64,000 nt of DNA, from assembly GCA_000980375.1 (NCBI GenBank), contig LARD01000017.1, positions 8,716-72,715 of the forward strand, in the 5' to 3' direction. Each line of letters begins with the position of its first letter. Position 1 is the first letter of the stretch. Both the position numbers and the translations under genes were made by a program. Source of the DNA: Clostridium sp. K4410.MGS-306. Lineage in GTDB: Bacteria > Cyanobacteriota > Vampirovibrionia > Gastranaerophilales > Gastranaerophilaceae. This document shows positions 33,070 to 40,293 of the stretch, piece after piece. The notes below the pieces were generated by a model. It searched no databases and was not told the origin of the DNA. It saw only the letters and a program-made list of their open reading frames with translations.

Positions 33070-33657
33070 ATGATAAAAATAGCACTGGGCACCTCAAACC
33101 CGCACAAACTCGAGGAAATTAACGCAATGATAAAAGAAGTACACCCTGACAGCGTGGAGTTTGTGCTTGTTGAAGGGGAGTTTGACCCTGTTGAAAACGG
33201 CACAACCTTTGAAGAAAACTCATACATAAAAGCAGCAGAAGCCGCAAAAATAATGGGGATTCCAGCGCTGGCCGACGACACAGGACTGTGCGTAGACGCT
33301 CTTGACGGAAGACCGGGGCTTTATTCAGCAAGATACGCGCCCGACCAAAAATCAAAAATCGAAAAACTTCTGGGCGAAATGCAAAACATCCCTAAAGACA
33401 AAAGAAACGCACACTTTACCTGCACCATGACCCTTGTAAACCCTGACGGTACAAAGCTGCACACTCAAACAGGAAAAATTGAAGGCTACATTGACACAAA
33501 ACCCCACGGAGGACACGGTTTTGGATATGACCCGATATTTTTTATACCCGAATTGAACAAAACCATGGCAGACCTGAAACCGGAAGAAAAAAACACCCTG
33601 TCTCACCGCGCCAGAGCACTTTTGCCGATGATTGAGTGGATTAAACAAAACATGTAA
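33070..33657 (+). CDS. rdgB: XTP/dITP diphosphatase (RdgB/HAM1)
   Basis: House-cleaning enzyme that hydrolyses non-canonical purine triphosphates (dITP, XTP) to monophosphates, keeping them out of DNA. 195 aa. SNPHKLEEI, GTTFEENSYIKA, LADDTGLCVDALDGRPGLYSARY with the catalytic Asp, GHGFGYDPIF and SHRARAL are all in place. GGAGG lies 5 nt before the ATG. Divergent from the 32232 gene. Confidence 0.96.
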   Translation: MIKIALGTSNPHKLEEINAMIKEVHPDSVEFVLVEGEFDPVENGTTFEENSYIKAAEAAKIMGIPALADDTGLCVDALDGRPGLYSARYAPDQKSKIEKLLGEMQNIPKDKRNAHFTCTMTLVNPDGTKLHTQTGKIEGYIDTKPHGGHGFGYDPIFFIPELNKTMADLKPEEKNTLSHRARALLPMIEWIKQNM

Positions 33658-33662
33658 AACAT

Positions 33663-33687
33663 AAAAAAAACAGACCGTTTGGTCTGT
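33663..33687 (-). terminator. Intrinsic terminator
   Basis: ACAGACC/GGTCTGT stem, GTTT loop; the eight-base T-run is on the minus strand, so it mainly ends the 33767-34051 transcript and may also slow rdgB transcripts. Confidence 0.75.
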
Positions 33688-33766
33688 ATTTACTGCATCT
33701 ATTCAAATTAAATTAAAAATTTTATAACGGGGGAAATGTTATTATGTCTCGGCTAAATAATGCGCC

Positions 33767-34051
33767 TTATGCAAGGTACATTATGTTTTGAGCAGATTCA
33801 ACAGCGTCTTTGAGTTCCTGTGCTTTTCTTGTTGTTTCAGCAGAGAAAAGAACATCTCTAAAGAAGTGAATTTTGCTCATGAATGCGTTTTGATTTTTTT
33901 TGTCATTAGCAGCTTCAACGAGTGTTTCCATAATAGCTGTAGGAACAATACTGTCTGTTTGGCTCTGTTTGAAAACAGGTTTTGAAGCGTATAATTTATT
34001 TGTGTTATTTATATTGTTTGAGTAGTTTGGGGTTATATTATTTACTCTCAT
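33767..34051 (-). CDS. Small hypothetical protein with Asn-rich N-terminus
   Basis: A 94-aa protein. The first 30 residues are dominated by Asn, Thr and Tyr and end in KPVFKQ, similar in form to the FxG tags of other proteins here. The rest is helical (ETLVEAANDKKNQNAF, TTRKAQELKDAVESA). It has its own promoter with an overlapping inverted repeat, and a terminator. Function unknown. Confidence 0.6.
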   Translation of the reverse strand: MRVNNITPNYSNNINNTNKLYASKPVFKQSQTDSIVPTAIMETLVEAANDKKNQNAFMSKIHFFRDVLFSAETTRKAQELKDAVESAQNIMYLA

Positions 34052-34104
34052 TTTTTTTGTCCTTATGTTGTGACCGTTGAATTAAGTGTTTTAACTACAC
34101 TATT

Positions 34105-34145
34105 TAGTACATTTTCATTATGTACTATAAAGGTTTCTTTGTCAA
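34105..34145 (-). promoter_or_regulatory. Promoter of the 33767-34051 gene with palindromic operator
   Basis: Minus strand: TTGACA (34145-34140), 17-nt spacer, CATAAT (34122-34117). TAGTACAT (34105-34112) and ATGTACTA (34120-34127) form a perfect 8-bp inverted repeat over the -10, suggesting repressor control. Confidence 0.6.
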
Positions 34146-34378
34146 CCCCCCTTAAAGAAATCTTAATATGCGCCCGAAAGTATTGATTTTATTGAATTCT
34201 TGAAAAAGTGCATTTTGTACACTTAATCGGCTGTTTTGTATGTTTTTTATTCATTAAAAATAAAAATCAGAAGAATTATTCAAAAATACCCGCATGGGTA
34301 ATTGTTATTTGTATGAAAATAAGGTTATATATAATTAAATCTTTTTCATACTTCCAACTATTCTTAATTCCAGACAGC
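34146..34378. other. AT-rich intergenic stretch, possible short plus-strand transcript
   Basis: No gene is seen on either strand. A strong plus-strand terminator follows at 34379, although the nearest plus-strand gene upstream (rdgB) ended 700 nt earlier. TATAAT occurs at 34330-34335 with a weak TTGTAT 15 nt upstream, so a short RNA of about 70 nt is possible. Confidence 0.3.
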
Positions 34379-34411
34379 TAGGGCTTTTTCAGACTAAAGC
34401 CCTATTTTTTT
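34379..34411 (+). terminator. Orphan plus-strand intrinsic terminator
   Basis: TAGGGCTTT/AAAGCCCTA stem, 8-nt loop, then seven T's. There is no plus-strand gene directly upstream and no T-run on the minus side. Confidence 0.8.
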
Positions 34412-34475
34412 ATCCAAAAATCAGCATCCAATTCCTTAAAAATAAAGTGTATTTTTAACAATTATTACAAAAAAG

Positions 34476-35015
34476 TCATGCCCTATCCTGCTCATCAGAA
34501 CAACTGCAGCCGCCTGAACAAGAGCCCGAACAGCCTCCCTGATTTGATAACAGCTCTGCATAGCTGAAAACCTTATCCTCCAGCACGCTCTTCGCAACAA
34601 AAGGGGCCAATTTTTGCACCACTTTTCCCAATTCGTCTTCGAGTTCATCAATTGTGGTGAAAAAATCAACAAAAACAGGATATTGTGCAATAATTCTGCC
34701 CTTTGTACCGTCGTCATCAAGCAGGCTCAGCGTAACCCCCGTGACTTTGACTCCGGTTTTAAAAGCCTCTTCAACAGGGTTCCGGCAATCAAATGCGGGC
34801 AAAAGCGAATAATGTATGTTCAAAAACTGTGTGCACTCAAGCATCTGCTGGCTCAAATGCCCGCTGTATACGTCAAGTACGCACAAATCACACTCAGACG
34901 CCTCTAAAAGAGAATCTGTTTTAACAATCTCAACATCTCTGTCTTTAAAATAATCCCTAAAAGCTTTCTCTGCGCAGTTTTTAGCGCCGCAAACAAGAGC
35001 AATTGTTTTTGACAT
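34476..35015 (-). CDS. PurN-like formyltransferase-family protein with Cys-rich tail
   Basis: A 179-aa protein related to glycinamide ribonucleotide formyltransferase: NIHYSLLPAF carries the Asn/His pair and VTGVTLSLLDDD the region of the catalytic Asp. The usual SLLPAFPG continues as AFDCRNP, and the substrate loop near the N-terminus (CGAKNCAEKAF) is atypical, so it may not be true PurN. The C-terminus is a metal-binding-looking tail, GGCSGSCSGGCSCSDE. It starts 2 nt after the kdsC stop, so it is co-transcribed with the Kdo genes. Substrate unknown. Confidence 0.65.
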   Translation of the reverse strand: MSKTIALVCGAKNCAEKAFRDYFKDRDVEIVKTDSLLEASECDLCVLDVYSGHLSQQMLECTQFLNIHYSLLPAFDCRNPVEEAFKTGVKVTGVTLSLLDDDGTKGRIIAQYPVFVDFFTTIDELEDELGKVVQKLAPFVAKSVLEDKVFSYAELLSNQGGCSGSCSGGCSCSDEQDRA

Positions 35016-35017
35016 AA

Positions 35018-35554
35018 CTATTTCCTGTTGATTATTTCAGATACAACCTGATCGTATTTTCCGGTTGATTTAAGGATAAAATTACACATCTCTCTCACAG
35101 CGCCTCTGCCGCCGTTCTTTGAAGAGACAAACAAGGCATGTTCTCTTACCTCATCCACTGCATCATTAGGGCAGCAGGGCAGGCCTACGGTCTTTAAAAC
35201 GCAAATATCAGGCAGGTCGTCTCCCATGTATGCAATTTCTTCCGGCTTAAGGTTGAATTCTTCCATAAAATCGCGAAGCGCAGCAATTTTATTTTTGCAG
35301 CCTTCATAGAGTTTTGTCATACCGAGGTTTTTAAACCTGTATCTGACCGTACCGTTTTCTCTTGCGGTGATAATTGCAGTTACAATTCCGGCTTTGTTGA
35401 GCAGAATAACGCCCTGTCCGTCTTTTGCGTTAAAAGTTTTATATTCAACACCGTTTTCATCAAAAGTGAGAGAGGCATCTGTCATAACACCGTCTACATC
35501 AAAAACCGCTGCTTTAACCTTTGCAGCCTTTTGCACCAATTCTTCGCTGTACAT
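35018..35554 (-). CDS. kdsC: 3-deoxy-D-manno-octulosonate 8-phosphate phosphatase
   Basis: HAD-superfamily phosphatase, 178 aa, cap-less C0 type. FDVDGVMTD holds the nucleophile Asp19 and acid/base Asp21; ITARE is motif II, the Lys in CKNKIAAL motif III, and MGDDLPD motif IV. It removes phosphate from Kdo-8-P to give Kdo for LPS core. Its ATG overlaps the kdsD stop by one base (TAATG), so translation is coupled. Confidence 0.92.
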   Translation of the reverse strand: MYSEELVQKAAKVKAAVFDVDGVMTDASLTFDENGVEYKTFNAKDGQGVILLNKAGIVTAIITARENGTVRYRFKNLGMTKLYEGCKNKIAALRDFMEEFNLKPEEIAYMGDDLPDICVLKTVGLPCCPNDAVDEVREHALFVSSKNGGRGAVREMCNFILKSTGKYDQVVSEIINRK

Positions 35555-36540
35555 TATGCAACACCTGCTTTCAAAAGGTCATGGATGTGGACAAGTCCGG
35601 CCGGTCTGCCTGCCGCATCACACACGGCAAGCGATGTAATAGAGTGTTTTTCCATAATGTGCAGAGCTTTTGCTGCAAGGTCGTTTGTCATAATAATTTT
35701 AGGGTTGCGGGTCATAACATCTTTTGCTTTGAGTGTAGAAGTATTGTCATACTTGAGCAGGGTACGTCTGATATCGCCGTCTGTTAAGATACCTGTCATT
35801 ATGCCGTTTTGGTCTGTAATAATTGCACATCCCAGTTTTTTTGCGGAAATCAGCTGGATTGTGTCATGGAAATTGTTTTCTTCGTTCACAACAGGGATTC
35901 TGTCACCTGTAATCATCAGGTCTGAAACGTGATACAATACACCGCGGCCCAGAGCGCCTGATGGGTGGAACATGAGAAAGTCTTCTTCTGTGAACCCACG
36001 CTTTTTCAAAAGACAAATAGCAACAGCGTCGCCCATTGCGAGTGTGGCTGTTGTGCTGGCTGTGGGCGCTTTACCCAGAGGGCAGGCCTCTTTTTGAACA
36101 GAAACATCTAACACAACGTCTGATTTTTTGCCGAGCGTGGATTCCTTTTTGCCTGTCATGGCAATCATTCTTACGCCAAATCGTTCGATTAAAGGCAGAA
36201 GATTCATCAACTCTGCTGTTTCACCGCTGTTTGAGATAGCTATCACAACGTCATCTCTGGTGATTATGCCAGAATCCCCGTGTGTGCTTTCCGCAGGGTG
36301 GAGAAAATAAGACGGAGTGCCTGTTGAAGATAGTGTTGCGGCTATTTTTCTTCCAATGTGGCCTGATTTTCCCATGCCTGTAACAATCACACGTCCTTTG
36401 CAGGCGTAGAGAATGTCTATGGCTTTTTCAAAATCTTCATCAATTCTGTTTTTGAGTTCAAGCACAGAGTCAGCTTCTATTTGCAGAACCTCTTTTGCAA
36501 GGTCGCTTATGGAGTTAATTTTATTCAAAGTTTGCAGCAT
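35554..36540 (-). CDS. kdsD: Arabinose-5-phosphate isomerase (KdsD/GutQ type)
   Basis: Converts ribulose-5-P to arabinose-5-P, first step of Kdo synthesis. 328 aa from the ATG at 36540 (AGAGG upstream), exactly the family length; the longer frame to 36585 is not needed. The SIS domain has VTGMGKSGHIGRKIAATLSSTGTP and the conserved ESTHGDSGI region; two CBS domains follow from about residue 205. With kdsC it shows that this organism makes Kdo and so LPS. Confidence 0.94.
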   Translation of the reverse strand: MLQTLNKINSISDLAKEVLQIEADSVLELKNRIDEDFEKAIDILYACKGRVIVTGMGKSGHIGRKIAATLSSTGTPSYFLHPAESTHGDSGIITRDDVVIAISNSGETAELMNLLPLIERFGVRMIAMTGKKESTLGKKSDVVLDVSVQKEACPLGKAPTASTTATLAMGDAVAICLLKKRGFTEEDFLMFHPSGALGRGVLYHVSDLMITGDRIPVVNEENNFHDTIQLISAKKLGCAIITDQNGIMTGILTDGDIRRTLLKYDNTSTLKAKDVMTRNPKIIMTNDLAAKALHIMEKHSITSLAVCDAAGRPAGLVHIHDLLKAGVA

Positions 36541-36604
36541 ATAACCTCTAATCGTTTTAATAATCTTATATAAATTATACGACAAACGAGATTACGAGGG
36601 CAAA

Positions 36605-36805
36605 TTACAAATCGTTCAAATTCAACAGATAAGGGTCTTTTACAGGGGACATCAAATCAGTATAAAACCTGTTTGCGCTGTAGTTGAAGCCGTTCACTTT
36701 GTTAAGGTATTTTGCACGTATGCCCATGGCTTGTAACCCGACAGGAGCTTGAGGAATACAAAAAATGTCTTTAAGTTTATTGAAGATTTTCTTTAAAAAT
36801 GACAC
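36605..36805 (-). CDS. Small basic hypothetical protein
   Basis: A 66-aa protein from GTG 36805, with GGAG 6 nt upstream; an earlier GTG at 36817 is in frame. An amphipathic basic N-terminus (FLKKIFNKLKDIF) precedes a central APVGLQAMGIRAKYL and an Asn/Tyr-rich end. No family is recognised. It lies upstream of kdsD on the same strand, with 60 nt between. Confidence 0.45.
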   Translation of the reverse strand: MSFLKKIFNKLKDIFCIPQAPVGLQAMGIRAKYLNKVNGFNYSANRFYTDLMSPVKDPYLLNLNDL

Positions 36806-36898
36806 GATACACTCCACACGCTAATTTTTTAATGTATAATCTAATTAACGAAATTTAGAACAAAGTCAAGGTATTGACATTGGAAAGGATAATTTATT

Positions 36899-37108
36899 AT
36901 GGCAGGAAAAGTTACAAAAGAAATGGGATTAATTGATATAGTTCAAAATCACCCGGAAGCATTAGAAGTTTTTGCAAAATACGGACTCGGCTGTATTGGC
37001 TGTGCTGCTGCAAGATTCGAAAATCTTGAAGCAGGCGCAAAAGTACACGGCGTAGACCCCGATGTGATGGTTGATGAAATCAACGCATTGATTGAAGCAA
37101 ACGAATAA
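36899..37108 (+). CDS. DUF1858 / hybrid-cluster-associated redox disulfide protein
   Basis: A 69-aa protein of the DUF1858 type, also described as hybrid cluster protein-associated redox disulfide domain (TIGR03980). It has an N-terminal LIDIVQNHPEALEVFAKYG, then a CxxC motif in GLGCIGCAAA and LEAGAKVHGVDPD. The CxxC could cycle between thiol and disulfide or bind metal. This is notable because the window also holds an Hcp homologue without cluster ligands (6029-7594). GGAAAGGA precedes the ATG. Single gene ending at a strong terminator. Confidence 0.88.
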   Translation: MAGKVTKEMGLIDIVQNHPEALEVFAKYGLGCIGCAAARFENLEAGAKVHGVDPDVMVDEINALIEANE

Positions 37109-37128
37109 ATATTATACATTCGGACAAT

Positions 37129-37166
37129 AAAAAAGACTGCTAAATATAAATCAGCAGTCTTTTTTT
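37129..37166 (+). terminator. Bidirectional intrinsic terminator
   Basis: AAAAAAGACTGCT/AGCAGTCTTTTTT stem, 11-nt loop, T-runs on both strands. It serves the CxxC gene (plus) and the 52-aa gene at 37190 (minus). Confidence 0.92.
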
Positions 37167-37189
37167 ATTAAAACTTTTGTTCGATATTT

Positions 37190-37348
37190 TTAATTATGCT
37201 TTTTAATTTCTATAGGCACAGTGGCGTATTTTGAACAACGATAAATAACGCTGTCAAAACTTTTTGATTCTTCCTGTTTTTTTTCTTCGTTTACATAATC
37301 ATCTGCGTCACGGCCGATTAAAAATCTCATAAATTGCGGGCTATACAT
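37190..37348 (-). CDS. Small hypothetical protein, 52 aa
   Basis: An open frame from ATG 37348 to TAA, with GAAGG upstream and a terminator 25 nt after the stop. The product begins MYSPQFMRFLIGRDADDY, has a charged middle (NEEKKQEESKSFD) and ends CSKYATVPIEIKKHN. No family is recognised. It is convergent with the CxxC protein. The ribosome site and terminator support a real gene. Confidence 0.5.
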   Translation of the reverse strand: MYSPQFMRFLIGRDADDYVNEEKKQEESKSFDSVIYRCSKYATVPIEIKKHN

Positions 37349-37502
37349 AAAATACCTTCACCTTTTCCTTACATATATATAAACACAATCGGCCATGCTT
37401 TTTTGCAAGTTTCGTATTAATTTTTACATTTGTAATATTAATTGTTACAAAGTGCCACGATTGTAACAGTTAATCGTGAATATAAACAACGATTAAGTAA
37501 GC

Positions 37503-37530
37503 TTGAATATTTCATTAAATAGTTTATAAT
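37503..37530 (+). promoter_or_regulatory. Plus-strand promoter facing the small-peptide locus
   Basis: TTGAAT (37503-37508), 16-nt spacer, TATAAT (37525-37530); predicted start near 37537. No plus-strand gene follows. The transcript would run antisense through the 24-aa peptide gene at 37587-37661. Confidence 0.55.
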
Positions 37531-37536
37531 AAGAAT

Positions 37537-37655
37537 ATAGGGAAACGGCTTAAATGCCGCTAACATTTAAACCGTTTATTCACCCCCTATATGAAGATTA
37601 ATAAAACTTTAAGAAGCGCTTCTAGCACCACTAGAGCGCTTCTTATTATTTGTCT
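37537..37655 (+). ncRNA. Candidate antisense RNA over the 24-aa peptide gene
   Basis: From the predicted start the RNA would fold strongly. ATATAGGG (37535-37542) pairs with CCCTATAT (37585-37592) and encloses a hairpin of AAACGG/CCGTTT plus TTAAATG/CATTTAA. A second hairpin follows, AAGAAGCGC/GCGCTTCTT continued by TCTAG/CTAGA (37611-37644), then moderately T-rich DNA that could end transcription. Ends are estimates. The same hairpins would exist in a minus-strand transcript, so strand is inferred from the promoter. Confidence 0.35.
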
Positions 37656-37661
37656 CTTCAT
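37587..37661 (-). CDS. 24-aa amphipathic hydrophobic peptide, type I toxin-like
   Basis: A 25-codon frame: MKRQIIRSAL, then VVLEALLKVLLIFI. Arg3, Arg7, Glu14 and Lys18 fall on one helix face and the rest is Leu/Val/Ile/Ala, so it should form a membrane-seeking amphipathic helix of the TisB kind (resemblance in layout, not homology). It is preceded by AGAAAGGAGGTGA, almost complementary to the whole 16S tail, 6 nt from the ATG. That site is locked in a hairpin by an upstream CACCTCC. An antisense promoter lies at 37503. Toxin function is inference; an attenuator leader peptide is the alternative. Confidence 0.5.
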   Translation of the reverse strand: MKRQIIRSALVVLEALLKVLLIFI

Positions 37662-37719
37662 AACTCACCTCCTTTCTGTCCTTTTCTTCACCTGTATGTG
37701 ACAGTGGAGGTGCGGAGTT
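37662..37719 (-). promoter_or_regulatory. Shine-Dalgarno-sequestering hairpin of the peptide mRNA
   Basis: On the minus strand CACCTCC (37712-37706) pairs with the GGAGGTG (37672-37666) of the peptide ribosome site. CTGTC/GACAG (37704-37700 with 37680-37676) extends it inside, and AACT/AGTT (37719-37716 with 37665-37662) outside. About 16 pairs in all, so the peptide would be translated only after the helix is opened. Confidence 0.6.
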
Positions 37720-37732
37720 TACCCTAAACGTG

Positions 37733-40222
37733 TTACTTTACAACTATATTAACAAGTCTGCCGGGCACAACAATTGTTTTTACAACTGTTTTGCCGTTGA
37801 TTGAATCTTGTATTTTTTCGCTTGCCATAGCGGCTTTTTCGAGCTCTTCTTTGGAAGATTCCGAATCAACCTCTATTTTGTCTTTTACTTTGCCGTTTAT
37901 CTGTACAACGAGCGTAATTGCAGAAGTTTTTGCGAGTTTTTCTTCGTAGAGGGGCCAGTCAGTCTCGTGAATAGAACCCTTGCCGCCGATTGAGTGATAG
38001 ATTTCTTCTGTCAAATGCACTGTTGTAGGCGCAAGCAGCTTGAGAAGAGTAACTAACGCAAAGCTCAATACATTCTTGTCCTCATCATTGAAAGAAGATT
38101 TTTTGCCTGCGTAATCGTAAATAGCATTCACAAACTCGCGGTATTTTGAAATAACTGTATTAAACTGAAACTCGTTAGAGATGTCCTGCGTAATACCTTT
38201 AATCGCAATATGCGTGGTTCTCACAAGGTCGTTGTTCTCTTTTGAGAGTACAGACACATCATCAGGCAGCTTGTAATCCAGTATCAGGTTTTCCTGCTGG
38301 CTTGAGTAAAGTCTCCATACTCTGTTTAAGAATTTGTAACAGCCTTCAACACCGGCGTCTGACCAGTCAAAGTCTCTTGCCGGAGGCGAGTCTGAAAGGA
38401 TGAAAAGTCTTGCAGTGTCAGCACCGTAGTTTTCAAATATTTCATCAGGGTCTACTGTGTTGCCTTTGGATTTAGACATCTTAGAGCCGTCTTTAAGCAC
38501 CATTCCCTGTGTTAAAAGGTTTTTGAAAGGCTCATCAAAGTCAACAAGACCGAGGTCTTTCAACGCTTTTGTAAAGAACCTTGAATATAAAAGGTGCAAA
38601 ATAGCGTGCTCAATACCGCCTACATACTGGTCAACAGGCAGCCATTTGTTAGCAAGCGCCTTATCAAACGGTGCGTTTGCGTTTTTGGCGTCTGCATATC
38701 TCAGGTAGTACCAGCTTGAGCAGATGAATGTATCCATGGTATCAGTTTCTCTTGTAGCTTTGCCGCCGCATACGGGACAGGTTGTTTCAAGGAAAGTTTT
38801 TGATGTAAGGATTGGTGATTTGCCTTGAACTTTGAAATCTACGTCTTCAGGCAGTTTTACAGGAAGCTGGTCTTCCGGTACAGGCTGCGGGCCGCATTTT
38901 TCACAATAAACTATAGGAATCGGAGCACCCCAGTATCTTTGACGCGAAATCAGCCAGTCACGCAGTCTGTACTGGGTTTTGAATTCGCCGTATCCGCCGT
39001 CTACAGCTTTTTGTGTAATAGCTTTTTTGGCTTTGTCATTATCCATGCCGTTGAATTCTTCTGAATTTACAAGTACACCGGGTTCTGTGTACGCAGCATC
39101 CTTGCAGTCAGAGGGGTTTTCAGGATTTTCAATAACCACTTTCATAGGAAGGTTATATTTTTTTGCAAACTCAAAGTCTCTTTCATCGTGCGTAGGTACA
39201 GCCATTACAGCACCGGTACCGTATTCAACAAGAGCGTAATCCGCAGTCCAAAGCGGAAATTCTTCGCCGTTAAACGGGTTGATAGCGTGAGTACCAAGAG
39301 GTACACCTGTTTTAACGCGTTCAGTTGACAGTCTTTCGATTTCTGTCATTTTGCGTGCGTTTGCACGGTAGTCTTCAACAGCCTGTTTTTGCTCGGGTGT
39401 TGTGAGTTTTTCAATATCTTTGTACTCGGGTGCAACAACAAGGTAGGTGATTCCATAAACTGTATCAGGACGGGTTGTATAAACAGGGATTTCCATTCCT
39501 TCGATTTCTTTTACTTTAAATTTGAGAATAGCGCCCTGTGATTTGCCAATCCAGTTTTTTTGCATTGTTTTAACGGAATCCGGCCAGCCTTCGAGTTTGT
39601 CGATGTCCTTAAGAAGTACTTCTGCGTAGTCGGTAATTTTTAAGAACCATTGAGAAAGGTATTTTTTCTCAACAACGCTGTCACATCTCCAGCACTTGCC
39701 ATCGATTACCTGCTCGTTGGCAAGAACGGTTGCGCAGTTGTCACACCAGTTAACAGCAGCTTCTTTTTTGTAAGCCAGCCCTTTTTTATAAAGCTGCAAA
39801 AACAGCCACTGAGTCCATTTGTAATAATCCGGTTTGCAGGTGGCAACTTCTCTGTCCCAGTCATACATCAGGCCGAGTTTTTTCAACTGCATTTTCATGT
39901 AACCGATATTTTCGTCTGTCCATTTTTCAGGGCTTTCGCCGTGTTGGATTGCTGCGTTTTCTGCCGGAAGACCGAAAGAATCCCAGCCTATTGGATGGAG
40001 CACATTGAAACCGTGCATTTTCTTAAAACGTGCAATAACATCTGTAATTGTGTAATTGCGTACATGGCCCATGTGCAATTTGCCTGAGGGATACGGAAAC
40101 ATTGAAAGCGCATAGTATTTTGGCTTTTCAGAGTCGTCGTAAGTATGCCCGAATTTGTTCTCTTCCCAAACTTTTTGCCAGTTTTTCTCAATTTCCTGAG
40201 GAAAATATTGTTCTTTAATCAC
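37733..40222 (-). CDS. leuS: Leucyl-tRNA synthetase
   Basis: Charges tRNA-Leu. 829 aa, class I. The HIGH motif is in FPYPSGKLHMGHVRNYT, KMSKS in GSKMSKSKGNTVDPD, with the editing domain inserted at about 220-415 (including GTGAVMAVPTHDERDFEFA). A zinc-binding domain (CDNCATVLANEQVIDGKCWRC) is present. The start is GTG with AGGTGG 7 nt upstream. A promoter TTGTTC-17-TATAAT lies upstream near 40250-40280. No T-box is seen. Confidence 0.97.
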   Translation of the reverse strand: MIKEQYFPQEIEKNWQKVWEENKFGHTYDDSEKPKYYALSMFPYPSGKLHMGHVRNYTITDVIARFKKMHGFNVLHPIGWDSFGLPAENAAIQHGESPEKWTDENIGYMKMQLKKLGLMYDWDREVATCKPDYYKWTQWLFLQLYKKGLAYKKEAAVNWCDNCATVLANEQVIDGKCWRCDSVVEKKYLSQWFLKITDYAEVLLKDIDKLEGWPDSVKTMQKNWIGKSQGAILKFKVKEIEGMEIPVYTTRPDTVYGITYLVVAPEYKDIEKLTTPEQKQAVEDYRANARKMTEIERLSTERVKTGVPLGTHAINPFNGEEFPLWTADYALVEYGTGAVMAVPTHDERDFEFAKKYNLPMKVVIENPENPSDCKDAAYTEPGVLVNSEEFNGMDNDKAKKAITQKAVDGGYGEFKTQYRLRDWLISRQRYWGAPIPIVYCEKCGPQPVPEDQLPVKLPEDVDFKVQGKSPILTSKTFLETTCPVCGGKATRETDTMDTFICSSWYYLRYADAKNANAPFDKALANKWLPVDQYVGGIEHAILHLLYSRFFTKALKDLGLVDFDEPFKNLLTQGMVLKDGSKMSKSKGNTVDPDEIFENYGADTARLFILSDSPPARDFDWSDAGVEGCYKFLNRVWRLYSSQQENLILDYKLPDDVSVLSKENNDLVRTTHIAIKGITQDISNEFQFNTVISKYREFVNAIYDYAGKKSSFNDEDKNVLSFALVTLLKLLAPTTVHLTEEIYHSIGGKGSIHETDWPLYEEKLAKTSAITLVVQINGKVKDKIEVDSESSKEELEKAAMASEKIQDSINGKTVVKTIVVPGRLVNIVVK

Positions 40223-40293
40223 TTTTTATCCACCTGTAACTTAGCTCTCATTAACTAAATTATAGTCAAAACAAAAGATAAGAACAAACAGTG

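Noticed and set aside
37541..37661. Branched-chain attenuator leader peptide as explanation for the 24-aa frame
   Set aside because: The peptide is Leu/Ile/Val-rich, but the next minus-strand gene is a 52-aa unknown protein, not a biosynthetic operon; leuS lies upstream, not downstream. Kept as an alternative only.
40223..40293. T-box or riboswitch upstream of leuS
   Set aside because: Only a plain TTGTTC-17-TATAAT promoter and an SD are seen; no T-box sequence or antiterminator stem.
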